In this document: positions 47,851-57,514 of the stretch, piece after piece
Layout: each line of letters starts with the position of its first letter
Numbering within the stretch: position 1 is the first letter of the stretch
Assembly (NCBI GenBank): GCA_902517895.1
Contig: CABYEA010000001.1
Location: 62,001-126,000 of the forward strand
Length of the DNA: 64,000 bases
Origin: an uncultured Bacteroidota bacterium
Lineage (GTDB): Bacteria > Bacteroidota > Bacteroidia > Flavobacteriales > Flavobacteriaceae
Direction of reading: 5' to 3'
The notes under the pieces: generated by a model
The model's input: only the letters and a program-made list of their open reading frames with translations
The model's database searches: none
Told to the model about the DNA's origin: nothing
Program-made: the position numbers and the translations under genes

Positions 47851-48859
47851 TCTCATACATAAAGATTTTAAGTTTTCTGGAGAATTGTATTCTTCAAATG
47901 ACCTCATTGAAAGTTTAAAAGATAACATAGATTATTACAATTTTTTGACTTCCTGGTTTAATGAAAAGGACTATATTTTAGCTAAAACGTCAGGAACGAC
48001 AGGGAACCCCAAAGAAATCAAATTACATAAGATTGATCTAATTTCCTCGTCTAAGTTAACTGGGCAATATTTTAACCTAAAACCTGGAGATAGAGTTATT
48101 AATTGCTTACCGGTTAAATATATTGCAGGTAAGATGATGTTGGTAAGAGCATTAGTTTTAGGTCTTGATCTATATCTATTTCCGGAGATTAGCTCACCCA
48201 TTAAAAAAATTAAAAAAAAATATGATTTGATCGCTTTAACTCCAATGCAGTTAAACAATTCAATCTCTGACATAAATTATATCAAAACAGTTTTGGTTGG
48301 CGGTAGTTCTGTTAATGATAATTTGAAACAGAAAATTTTAAATATGAACGCAAATGTTTTCGAAACATATGGGATGACAGAAACTGTAACTCATATCGCT
48401 ATTCGAAATCTTTCCAAAGGTCATAATGAATTTACTGCATTGCCTGGGGTATCAATCAGCCAAAGGGAAAGTTGTTTATTTATTGAGCCAAATCACTTAT
48501 CTGTTGATTTCATCCAAACCAATGATATTGTTAAGCTAAAAGAAAAAAATAAATTTATTCTTATTGGCAGAAAAGATTTTATAATTAATTCTGGTGGAGT
48601 TAAAATTAATCCTGAATTAGTAGAAAAAAAATTGTCAAAGTATTTCAAGAGTGATTTTGTAATAAGTTCTATTGATGATGATAGACTTGGTGAGCGGGTC
48701 GTTTTAGTTTTCAAAAGAAATATTCCTTCCAATTATCCAAACGCATTTAATTGTTTGGAAAAATATGAGGTTCCAAAAGAAGTTCTGGCAATTAAGAATT
48801 TTCCTAAAAAAAACGGTAAAATAAATAGAGCTCAAGTTAGATCAATAATTAAAAATTAA
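47840..48859 (+). CDS. menE: o-succinylbenzoate-CoA ligase (AMP-binding)
   Basis: LAKTSGTTGNPKEIKLHK...VFETYGMTETVTHIAIR...LIGRKDFIINSGGVKINPELVE. Confidence 0.9.
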   Translation: MVNNLIHKDFKFSGELYSSNDLIESLKDNIDYYNFLTSWFNEKDYILAKTSGTTGNPKEIKLHKIDLISSSKLTGQYFNLKPGDRVINCLPVKYIAGKMMLVRALVLGLDLYLFPEISSPIKKIKKKYDLIALTPMQLNNSISDINYIKTVLVGGSSVNDNLKQKILNMNANVFETYGMTETVTHIAIRNLSKGHNEFTALPGVSISQRESCLFIEPNHLSVDFIQTNDIVKLKEKNKFILIGRKDFIINSGGVKINPELVEKKLSKYFKSDFVISSIDDDRLGERVVLVFKRNIPSNYPNAFNCLEKYEVPKEVLAIKNFPKKNGKINRAQVRSIIKN

Positions 48860-48927
48860 TCATCAATATCAAATTTATTTTTCATTTTGGCATGGGATTT
48901 GAAAATCATTGAATTCTAAATCATATT

Positions 48928-49914
48928 ATGAAAATTTATTTTAAGATTTTACTACTTTTTTCTTTATCTATAACCATAACCTCATGTGATGATGATAATG
49001 AAATTGACCTTTGCTGTGCAGGATCATCAGTAGTTGATCTATCATCTCAGAACGAAAACCTTAGCACACTTGTTTCTGCATTACAGCTTACAGGTCTAGA
49101 AGATGTTTTAAGCTCACCTGGAGCTTTCACAGTTTTAGCACCAAGCAATGAAGCATTTGACAGCTTTTTAAATAGTATTGATGCAACAAGCTTGGACGAT
49201 ATACCACTAGATATTCTATCAAATGTTTTGCTTAATCACGTAATTATAGGAAGATTTGAATCTAATATGCTAAGTAATGGTTATGCCTCATCACTTGCAG
49301 TAAGTTCAGCATCAGATTCAAATATGTCAATTTATGTCAACGTAGATAATGGTGTTAAGTTTAATGGAACTTCAACCGTTACATCAGCTGATATTATCGC
49401 GAGTAATGGAGTTGTTCACATAGTAGATCAGGTGATAGGGCTACCTTCTGTAGTGACTTTTGCACTTGCTGACCCCAATTTTGAAAACCTTGTTCAGGCA
49501 TTAACCCGTGAGGACTTGACTCAATCTTTTGTCGAGCTCCTAAGTACGCCAATGGGATTTGTCCCTGCTCCTCTAACAGTTTTCGCACCTGTAAACAATG
49601 CATTCCAAAATTTAATTGAAGAACTTGAAGTAACAAGTTTAAATGATATTGATGAGCCAACATTGTCAGCTATTTTAACATATCATGTTTTGGGTAACTT
49701 AAACCAACGCTCATCAAATCTATTCAATGGCACAATATTAATAACACTTCTGGACCAATATGCCCCTGGCGAAGGAAATTTAACTTTTAATTTTGCAGAT
49801 AATGGACAAGGGATGCTAATTGATAATAATGGACGCACTAGCAACATTGTTGCAGTTGATATTCAGGCAGACAATGGAATTATACACGCAATTGATGCAG
49901 TCGTATTACCCTAA
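48928..49914 (+). CDS. Lipoprotein with two fasciclin (FAS1) domains
   Basis: GAFTVLAPSNEAFDSFL...VLLNHVIIG...GVVHIVDQVIGLP...LTVFAPVNNAFQNLI...GIIHAIDAVVLP. Confidence 0.92.
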   Translation: MKIYFKILLLFSLSITITSCDDDNEIDLCCAGSSVVDLSSQNENLSTLVSALQLTGLEDVLSSPGAFTVLAPSNEAFDSFLNSIDATSLDDIPLDILSNVLLNHVIIGRFESNMLSNGYASSLAVSSASDSNMSIYVNVDNGVKFNGTSTVTSADIIASNGVVHIVDQVIGLPSVVTFALADPNFENLVQALTREDLTQSFVELLSTPMGFVPAPLTVFAPVNNAFQNLIEELEVTSLNDIDEPTLSAILTYHVLGNLNQRSSNLFNGTILITLLDQYAPGEGNLTFNFADNGQGMLIDNNGRTSNIVAVDIQADNGIIHAIDAVVLP

Positions 49915-49938
49915 ACTATTTAATATTTCCACTTTACG

Positions 49939-49966
49939 AAACACCCCTTAATGGGGTGTTTTTTTT
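49939..49966 (+). terminator. Rho-independent terminator
   Basis: aaacaccccttaatggggtgtttttttt. Confidence 0.85.
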
Positions 49967-50027
49967 GAAAAAGATTTAATATTAAATTTTAAATGAATTT
50001 ATTATATTGTAAACTCAACTTAAAACT

Positions 50028-50432
50028 ATGAATATGAAAAGATTAACCTTAATATGTTTCTTGATTTCATCATTGTGTTTCAGTCAGGAACAAGAAAAAA
50101 AAGAAGCTCCTTGGAATGTAATGTATCCAGAATTTATGGCTGAAGAGGCTGCTGAATACTTTGAGGAGTTTAATATGCTGTGGTCTGATGAAAGCCCAAT
50201 TAATGTTAAAGAAGGAAGATTAGTTGCTATTGCTGTCTCCGCTGCAATTAGATGCGAGTATTGTATTGCTGCACAAATTGAATTTGCTAAAAAGGCTGGA
50301 GCAAATGATGAGGAAATCAAAGCTGCAATTCAAATTGCTGCAGAGATTCAAAGATTCTCTACATTGCTTTATGGAAATGAATTTGATGCTGATACTTTCT
50401 ACAAAATAATTGGAAGAGACAATAAAGAATAA
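50028..50432 (+). CDS. Carboxymuconolactone decarboxylase / AhpD-like protein
   Basis: EGRLVAIAVSAAIRCEYCIAAQIEFAKKAGANDEEIKAAIQIAA (CxxC). Confidence 0.88.
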   Translation: MNMKRLTLICFLISSLCFSQEQEKKEAPWNVMYPEFMAEEAAEYFEEFNMLWSDESPINVKEGRLVAIAVSAAIRCEYCIAAQIEFAKKAGANDEEIKAAIQIAAEIQRFSTLLYGNEFDADTFYKIIGRDNKE

Positions 50433-50459
50433 ATCAAATACTAATTAAATACTTAAAAC

Positions 50460-50960
50460 ATGAAAAAACTATTTATTTTAATAATGGCTGTAATATTTAC
50501 AGCTTGTAATTCACCTGTGGAACAGGTGGGGGCGGGGTTTTTCGCAGCTCAACCTGGTGAAAAATATATAACTGGATCAGATGATGTGACCGATGTATGG
50601 GTCAATTATATTGATGCACACAATAATAGGGATTTAGAGGCAATTATGTCTTTAAACTCCGATTCCATTTCGATAACCGGTCCAGATGGGGCAAAGACTG
50701 TGGGCAAACAAGCTCATAATGATTTCTTGAAAGTATGGTTTGAAGCAAGTGAACCTAAGTGGGAAATATATTGGGCTATGCCATACAAGGCGGTAAGTAA
50801 AGACGAGTCTTGGGTAATCGCTGGACATTGGGTTGATCTTATTGAAGAAGGCAAAGAAGTAAGAAAAGCACAAATGATTGATGCAAGAATAGTTGATGGT
50901 CTAGTTGATCTATTTTATGTATATCAATTGGATGTACCAAATACAGAGGATACGGAATAA
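50460..50960 (+). CDS. SnoaL/NTF2-like lipoprotein
   Basis: VIFTACNSPVE lipobox; VWVNYIDAHNNRDLEAIMSLNSDSISITGPDG. Confidence 0.75.
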   Translation: MKKLFILIMAVIFTACNSPVEQVGAGFFAAQPGEKYITGSDDVTDVWVNYIDAHNNRDLEAIMSLNSDSISITGPDGAKTVGKQAHNDFLKVWFEASEPKWEIYWAMPYKAVSKDESWVIAGHWVDLIEEGKEVRKAQMIDARIVDGLVDLFYVYQLDVPNTEDTE

Positions 50961-50976
50961 TTTGTAAAATTTCTTT

Positions 50977-51006
50977 AAAAAAAGCACCCAATGGGTGCTT
51001 TTTTTT
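50977..51006 (+). terminator. Rho-independent terminator
   Basis: aaaaaaagcacccaatgggtgctttttttt. Confidence 0.85.
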
Positions 51007-51030
51007 ATACATTCTTTTTAGATTTATAAT

Positions 51031-51738
51031 ATGAAAAAATATATTACTTTGTTACTTCTTATTCTGTTTACATCGTGTAAGAATCAAACAGAAATTACTA
51101 TTACAAAGGTTTCAGGTTCACCTGAATATGTAAATGCAAAACTTAGTTTAGAAGAACCAATTATTACTGAGGATGGATACGAGTTTTCATTTAATGTGGA
51201 TCAGTATCAACTTGGCCTTCAGACTTTAAAAGATTTTGAATATAGTCTAGCCAATTCTGCAAAAGGTCAGCATATACATTTCATTGTAAACAATGATCCT
51301 TATTCGGCTCATTATAATGAAACATTTTCCAAAAAACTTGAAGGTGACAGTAACGTTATTCTAGCGTTTTTATCTAGATCATATCATGAATCCGTAAAAA
51401 ATAAAAATGCATTTATACTAACTCAATTGGGTGAACAAAAGATTGATTTAAATAATGAGTTTTTATTTTATAGTAGGCCTAAAGGAACTTACAAGGGATC
51501 AGATACTGAAAAATTATTACTTGATTTTTACTTAATAAACACTGAAATCTCAGCTTATGGAAATAAGGTAAGAGCAACAATTCAAGGCAAAGAATTTATA
51601 ATTGATGAATGGGTTCCTTATTATATTGAGGGCTTATCAAAAGGTGAAGTAAAAATTAAACTTGAATTGATTGATGCATCAGGAAATTTAATTGACAACC
51701 CTTTTAACCCATCTGAAAGAACTGTAATTTTAGAGTAG
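51031..51738 (+). CDS. Hypothetical lipoprotein
   Basis: MKKYITLLLLILFTSCKNQ lipobox. Confidence 0.65.
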   Translation: MKKYITLLLLILFTSCKNQTEITITKVSGSPEYVNAKLSLEEPIITEDGYEFSFNVDQYQLGLQTLKDFEYSLANSAKGQHIHFIVNNDPYSAHYNETFSKKLEGDSNVILAFLSRSYHESVKNKNAFILTQLGEQKIDLNNEFLFYSRPKGTYKGSDTEKLLLDFYLINTEISAYGNKVRATIQGKEFIIDEWVPYYIEGLSKGEVKIKLELIDASGNLIDNPFNPSERTVILE

Positions 51739-51741
51739 TCT

Positions 51742-52527
51742 TTACATTGATTTTAGTAACCCCCCGTCTATAGGTATATTTGCGCCGTTAATATAACTTG
51801 AATATTCTGAGGATAAAAAGGCTATTAAATATGCGAATTCTTCAGGCTCACCAATCCTTTTTAAGGGAACCATTTCTGACATTTTTTTAAATACCTCACT
51901 TGTCTCTACATTAAATTTTTTTGCTTTTTCTTCGTTTAACTGATTCAACCTTTCAGTATTAAAGAAACCAGTGAGAACGTTATTGACAGTTATATTGTAT
52001 TTACCCGACTCTATTGATAATGTTTTACCCCAACTCGTTACAGCAGATCTTATAGTATTTGAAAGAGCAAGGTATGATAAAGGCTCTTTTACAGAAACGG
52101 AAGTCATATTAATAATTCTACCCCAACCATTTTTTTTCATTCCTTTTAATGCCGCCATTGATGTATTGATAGTATTTTGAAATAGTAAATTAAATGTATT
52201 TTCATAATCTAATTCAGAAACACTAAGTACGTCACCTGCAGGAGGGCCTTGAGTGTTATTTATTAATATGTCAACAGAGTTAGTTTTAAAAAAATCATTA
52301 ATTATTTCTTTATATTTTTTTGTGTTATTGTAATCAACTAGAATATAATTATGATCATTTCCTGTCAGTTTTTTTAACTCAATAATTTTCTTTTTTAATA
52401 AAGGTTCATTTCTTGAAACCATTGTAACTATAGCCCCACAATCAGCTAATTGCTTTGCAACGGCATAACCCAATCCTTTACTGCTTCCACCAATAAGCGC
52501 TTTTTTGTCTTTTAAATTTATTTTCAT
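51742..52527 (-). CDS. SDR family oxidoreductase
   Basis: ALIGGSSKGLGYAVAKQLADCGA...NNTQGPPAG...YLIAFLSSEYSSYINGANIPIDGGLLKS. Confidence 0.92.
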   Translation of the reverse strand: MKINLKDKKALIGGSSKGLGYAVAKQLADCGAIVTMVSRNEPLLKKKIIELKKLTGNDHNYILVDYNNTKKYKEIINDFFKTNSVDILINNTQGPPAGDVLSVSELDYENTFNLLFQNTINTSMAALKGMKKNGWGRIINMTSVSVKEPLSYLALSNTIRSAVTSWGKTLSIESGKYNITVNNVLTGFFNTERLNQLNEEKAKKFNVETSEVFKKMSEMVPLKRIGEPEEFAYLIAFLSSEYSSYINGANIPIDGGLLKSM

Positions 52528-52847
52528 TTATATTCTTCTCTTTTTGGACTAAAAACATCCATAATTTTACAATTTGTTAAAGCTTTTCCTCTGTGCGGTA
52601 TATTAGAGGGAATAACAATAGTATCACCTTCTGAAAATACACTAGTTAATCCATTAATGGTAAATTCAAAATCCCCACTTATTACATGCATGATTTGCTC
52701 ATGAATATGAAAATGGTCAGGGATTGATGAGTCTTTCTTTATTTCCCAAAATGCCCATGTTATATTCTCACCATTTACAAATCTACCGAGAAAGCCAGGC
52801 ACTACTTCACGCTGTTTTATATTTTTTACATTTAACTTTTTATTCAT
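52524..52847 (-). CDS. Cupin domain protein
   Basis: SSIPDHFHIHEQIMHVISGDFEFTINGLTSVFSEGDTIVIPSNIPHRGKAL. Confidence 0.9.
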   Translation of the reverse strand: MNKKLNVKNIKQREVVPGFLGRFVNGENITWAFWEIKKDSSIPDHFHIHEQIMHVISGDFEFTINGLTSVFSEGDTIVIPSNIPHRGKALTNCKIMDVFSPKREEYK

Positions 52848-52872
52848 AACATATAATTTATATTTGCCAAAT

Positions 52873-52947
52873 CGGGATGTGGCGTAGTCCGGTTAGCGCA
52901 CACGGCTGGGGGCCGTGGGGTCGCAGGTTCAAATCCTGTCATCCCGA
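52873..52947 (+). tRNA. tRNA-Pro (GGG)
   Basis: CGGGATG...CACGGCTGGGGGCCGTG...GGTTCAAATCC...CATCCCGA cloverleaf; anticodon GGG. Confidence 0.93.
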
Positions 52948-52951
52948 CAAA

Positions 52952-55249
52952 TTATTCATTTGACATTGAATAGGGGATACTACTTTTAGAAGAACCCCAA
53001 TCAAAGTTTGGTGTATTTTTCATATTAAAAATTAGTTTCCCACCCCTTGTTAGATCATCGTGATGTAACCAGTTTTTATTATAATATTTTTCATTAAGTT
53101 TTACATTATTAACATAAATATTTTCATTACTATTTTCAGCTGAATCAATAATAAACTTTTTACCATTAGGTAATGAAATTTCTACATACTTAAATAGTGG
53201 ACTACCAATTATATATTCCATTGTTACTGGCGCAACTGGATAAAATCCTAGTGATGAAAATAAAAACCATGCTGAGGTCTGACCGTTATCCTCGTCTCCG
53301 CAATATCCATCTGCTTTGGCACCGTACAAATTGTCCAGAACATATCTTATTTTTTCTTGGGTTTTCCATGGCTCCTGAGCATAATTGTAAAAATAAATTG
53401 CATGTTGAATAGGTTGGTTGCCATGTGCATACTGCCCCATATTTAGTAATTCCATTTCTAAAATTTCGTGAATTTTAAATCCATAATAAGAAAAATCAGA
53501 CGTGGGTTCAGATGTAAATACTTCATCGAGTTTTTTAACAAAATCCTTTCTACCCCCCATTAAATTAATTAGACCTTGAGGGTCATGCAAAACAGACCAT
53601 GTGTAATGCCATGAACTTCCCTCGGTAAATGCTCCACCCCATGCATCAGGAATGAATGGAGACTGAAAATTACCGTTTTTCAATTTGCCTCTCATAAAAT
53701 TTGTAGATGAATCAAAAACATTTTTATAATTATTTGCTCTATTTTCAAATAACTCAATTTCACTTTTTGGGCGACCTAATTCAACTGCCAATTTCCATAT
53801 CGAAAAATCATTATATGCATATTCTAATGTCCTAGCCACATTTTCATTTATTGAAGAGTCAAATGGGATATAGCCTAAATTATTATATTCAAAAGCTCCT
53901 TTTCTACCAACTGAGCTTACTGGCCCTTCATTCTCTGAGCTATTTATAATCCCATCATAAGCCGTGTCAATATCAAAATTTTTTATTCCTTTTAGAAAAG
54001 CTTCTGCAATGATAGACGCTGAATTTGATCCAATCATACAATCTCTGTGTCCTGGACTAGACCACTCTGGAAGCCATCCGCTTTCCTTATATGGATTTAC
54101 CATTATGCCCTGCATGATTTCCCCAAGCTTTTCAGGGTATAAAATTGTATAAAATGGAAAAACTGCCCTGAAGGTATCCCAAAACCCATTATCAGTATAA
54201 AGTGGGCCTTTTAAGATTTCTCCATTATATGGACTGTAGTGAATTTGTTCTCCATCAATGTTGTACTCATGAAATTGTCTTGGGAATAATATTGTTCTGT
54301 AAAAGCAGGAGTAAAATTTAATTTTATTAGATAAACCATATTTCGTGTTTTCAGCCTTAACTTTAATTTTTGATAATTCATTATTCCATGATTTACGTCC
54401 TTCAGCTAAAATCTCATGGAATTTTTTTGATTGTGGGAGTTCTCTATAGAGGTTTATCCAAGCTTGTTCATGACTTATAAATGAAGATGAAACTTTTGCC
54501 TCAACTAATCCATTATTGGAAGTGTCAAAAGAAACATATGCACCTACGTGTTTCCCACTCAATTTATTTTTTGAAATAATATTTCCTTTCCCATCCCAAA
54601 CTCCTGATTTTTGAAAAGGACGATTGAATTCAATTACAAAATAATTAGCAAAATTTTCTGGTACTCCACCAGAATTATTTTTTGCAACTCCAATAATTTT
54701 ATTTTCATCTGATATAACTTTTATTTCAGAATTTTTAAAAAATGCATCAATTATGATATTTGAATTTTCTGATTTTGGAAAATTGAATTTAAAAAACGAC
54801 GACCTTTCAGTTACTGTAAACTCAACTTTGGTATTTATCTCATCAAGAATAACTGAGTAGTAGTGAGGCTCAACTATTTCGTTATCATGATTAAATTTTA
54901 ATTTTCTATCATTTTCCAGTACTGATAATTTTCCAACTGACGGCATTAATGAAAAAGCACCATAATCATTAATCCATGGACTTGGTTGATGAGTTTGCTT
55001 AAAACCAACAAGTTGATTAGACTTATAAGTATATGCCCATCCATCTCCCATTTTACCAGTTTGTGGTGTCCAAAAATTCATACCCCATGGTCTAGCGATA
55101 GCTGGGTAGGTATTTCCATTTGAAAGCTCAAAAGAGGTATCAGTGCCAATTAAAGGGTTCACATATTTTACATAGTCTTCATTTGTTTGCGTGTAAATAA
55201 AACCACAAAAAACAAAAGTTAGATAATATAATATCAGATTTTTTATCAT
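52952..55249 (-). CDS. GH92 family glycoside hydrolase, HGNQP variant
   Basis: YVNPLIGTDTSFELSNGNTYPAIARPWGMNFWTPQTG; GFWDTFRAVFPFY; GQYAHGNQPIQH; CGDEDNGQTSAWFLFSSLGFYPV. Confidence 0.93.
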   Translation of the reverse strand: MIKNLILYYLTFVFCGFIYTQTNEDYVKYVNPLIGTDTSFELSNGNTYPAIARPWGMNFWTPQTGKMGDGWAYTYKSNQLVGFKQTHQPSPWINDYGAFSLMPSVGKLSVLENDRKLKFNHDNEIVEPHYYSVILDEINTKVEFTVTERSSFFKFNFPKSENSNIIIDAFFKNSEIKVISDENKIIGVAKNNSGGVPENFANYFVIEFNRPFQKSGVWDGKGNIISKNKLSGKHVGAYVSFDTSNNGLVEAKVSSSFISHEQAWINLYRELPQSKKFHEILAEGRKSWNNELSKIKVKAENTKYGLSNKIKFYSCFYRTILFPRQFHEYNIDGEQIHYSPYNGEILKGPLYTDNGFWDTFRAVFPFYTILYPEKLGEIMQGIMVNPYKESGWLPEWSSPGHRDCMIGSNSASIIAEAFLKGIKNFDIDTAYDGIINSSENEGPVSSVGRKGAFEYNNLGYIPFDSSINENVARTLEYAYNDFSIWKLAVELGRPKSEIELFENRANNYKNVFDSSTNFMRGKLKNGNFQSPFIPDAWGGAFTEGSSWHYTWSVLHDPQGLINLMGGRKDFVKKLDEVFTSEPTSDFSYYGFKIHEILEMELLNMGQYAHGNQPIQHAIYFYNYAQEPWKTQEKIRYVLDNLYGAKADGYCGDEDNGQTSAWFLFSSLGFYPVAPVTMEYIIGSPLFKYVEISLPNGKKFIIDSAENSNENIYVNNVKLNEKYYNKNWLHHDDLTRGGKLIFNMKNTPNFDWGSSKSSIPYSMSNE

Positions 55250-55250
55250 T

Positions 55251-57512
55251 TCAATAGACTATAGATTCAGGTCTATATTTTTTTTCTTTACCAAAATCTT
55301 TATTTGGTTTTGGTCCCATTGTAAATTCAAGTTCACCGCCCTTTAAAATTTCTTTATGAGTAATATAAGAATATTTATGTTCCTCCCCATTAAGTGAAAT
55401 AGATTGAATATAAATATTTTTATCACTATTGTTTATAGCAGAAATTTTAAATTGTTTTTGTCCAGGAATATCCAAAACTACTTCATCAAAAAGGGGTGAT
55501 CCGAAAACATATGCTCCGTTGGATGGATTTACTGGATAGAACCCCATTGAAGATAATATATACCACGCTGACATTTGCCCGCAATCCTCATTTCCAGAAA
55601 GTCCGTTGGGTTGATCGGTATATAATTCATTATTTATAAATCTAACTTTATCAGCAATTTTATAATGTTCACCGGAATATGCATACATGTAAGTAGTGTG
55701 GTGACTTGGTTCATTCCCATGAGCATACTGACCAATTAATCCCGTTATGTCCATTGAAGCTTCCTCTCCTAATTCTGAAGACATACTAAATAACTCATCT
55801 AATTTTTTATTGAACTCTTCATCTCCACCTAATAATTCAATTAAGCCTTCCGGATCTTGAGGCACAAGCCAAAGGTATTGCCATGCATTACCTTCACAAT
55901 AATCATTCACTCGATGCTCAGCTGAAATAGGGTCAAATGGTGTTCTCCAAGAACCGTCGGAAAGCTTACCTCTCATGAATCTAGTTTCTGGATCAAAGTA
56001 CTGTTTATAAGCTTTAGATCGATTTATAAAATATTCATAATCTTCCTCCTTGCCTAGCTTCTTAGCTAATTGTGCAATTCCCCAGTCACCTATAGCGTAT
56101 TCCATACTACTTGCCACCGACTCAACCATATAGTCAGCAGGAATATATCCTCTTTCCATCAAATCTTTAACTCCAGGCTCAAAATCTCCTGTAGCACTCA
56201 CTTTAGCTGCTTCAAAAACTTTTTCTAAATCTATATTATCAAAACCTTTTAATGCTGCATCAATTACTACAGGTATACCGCTATAGCCGGGCATTGTATT
56301 TGTTTCATTACCACGAAGATGCCATACCGGAAGTTTGCCTTGGTGTTCATAAATTTTAATCATTGAATTAACAAAATCACTGACCCTTTCAGGATGTGTT
56401 ATGGTATAAAGTGGATGAGCAGCCCTATATGTATCCCAAAGTGAAAATAATGTGTAATTTGTAAATGATGAATCCTTATATACAACCTTGTCTGTACCTC
56501 TGTATTCACCATTCAAATCGTGATAAAGATTTGGGGCAATCATGGTGTGATACATTGCTGTATAGAATACCCTTTTCTTCTTTTTATCTTTGGTTTTAAT
56601 TTTAATTTTAGCCAATTCATTTTCCCATTTCCACTCAGCATTTTTCTTAACTCTGTCAAAATCCCAATGCGGTAATTCAATCATCATATTTTCCAAAGCA
56701 TTTTTTGAGCTTACAGTAGAAATACCCATTTTAACCATAATCTTCTCATCTTTATCTGTGGAAAATTCTAAAAATCCTTTTACATAATCTCCTTTTCTTT
56801 CAATGCCTTTAAATTTTTTATGCCTGTCATAAATAATAAAATCGGAAACAGGTTTAGAAATTATAAGACTAAAATACTCTCTTTGATCTCTTGCCCATCC
56901 GGAGGAGAATCTGTGTCCTTGAAAAAGAGTGTCGTTAATTTTTTTTAAATATGTTTCGGTTGGCCTATCTGCACTACCTTCCCCTAGATCTATAATTATT
57001 CTAGATTTTTCAGCGTCTGGAAAAATATAATTATGCAGACCTACTCTTTCAGTTGCCGTTAATTCAACATCAATATCATATCTTTCTAAATGAACCTTAT
57101 AGTATCCTGCAGTGGCAAATTCTTTATTTTTTCTATACAGGGATGAGTAGCCGGCCATATGATTTTCCTGTGTTCCTGCACCAGTTTTTAATTCTCCTGT
57201 TGCTGGCATTATAGTTAATTCTCCAAGATCTGACATACCAGTTCCACTAACATTTATATGACAAAAGCCTTTTACGATACTGTCGGTATGGTGATATGAT
57301 GATGACCAATCCCAACCTTTATTAAAATTTGTTGGTCCAACTTGCACTCCACCAAATGGAACGTTTGCCCCAACAAATACATGTCCATGCCCTCCAGATC
57401 CAATAAATGGATCAACATAATTGATTAGTTTCTCATCACTTTTGAAAAATGCTGCACATGAGATAAAAATAATTGCAAATATTATATAGGTAATTTTCTT
57501 CATTTTCTTCAT
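55251..57512 (-). CDS. GH92 family alpha-mannosidase
   Basis: YVDPFIGSGGHGHVFVGANVPFGGVQVGPTN; SLWDTYRAAHPLY; GQYAHGNEPSHH; GNEDCGQMSAWYILSSMGFYPV. Confidence 0.95.
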   Translation of the reverse strand: MKKMKKITYIIFAIIFISCAAFFKSDEKLINYVDPFIGSGGHGHVFVGANVPFGGVQVGPTNFNKGWDWSSSYHHTDSIVKGFCHINVSGTGMSDLGELTIMPATGELKTGAGTQENHMAGYSSLYRKNKEFATAGYYKVHLERYDIDVELTATERVGLHNYIFPDAEKSRIIIDLGEGSADRPTETYLKKINDTLFQGHRFSSGWARDQREYFSLIISKPVSDFIIYDRHKKFKGIERKGDYVKGFLEFSTDKDEKIMVKMGISTVSSKNALENMMIELPHWDFDRVKKNAEWKWENELAKIKIKTKDKKKKRVFYTAMYHTMIAPNLYHDLNGEYRGTDKVVYKDSSFTNYTLFSLWDTYRAAHPLYTITHPERVSDFVNSMIKIYEHQGKLPVWHLRGNETNTMPGYSGIPVVIDAALKGFDNIDLEKVFEAAKVSATGDFEPGVKDLMERGYIPADYMVESVASSMEYAIGDWGIAQLAKKLGKEEDYEYFINRSKAYKQYFDPETRFMRGKLSDGSWRTPFDPISAEHRVNDYCEGNAWQYLWLVPQDPEGLIELLGGDEEFNKKLDELFSMSSELGEEASMDITGLIGQYAHGNEPSHHTTYMYAYSGEHYKIADKVRFINNELYTDQPNGLSGNEDCGQMSAWYILSSMGFYPVNPSNGAYVFGSPLFDEVVLDIPGQKQFKISAINNSDKNIYIQSISLNGEEHKYSYITHKEILKGGELEFTMGPKPNKDFGKEKKYRPESIVY

Positions 57513-57514
57513 TT

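Noticed and set aside
49394-49663. Minus-strand ORF inside the fasciclin gene
   Set aside because: Antisense to a clear FAS1 CDS; no independent evidence.
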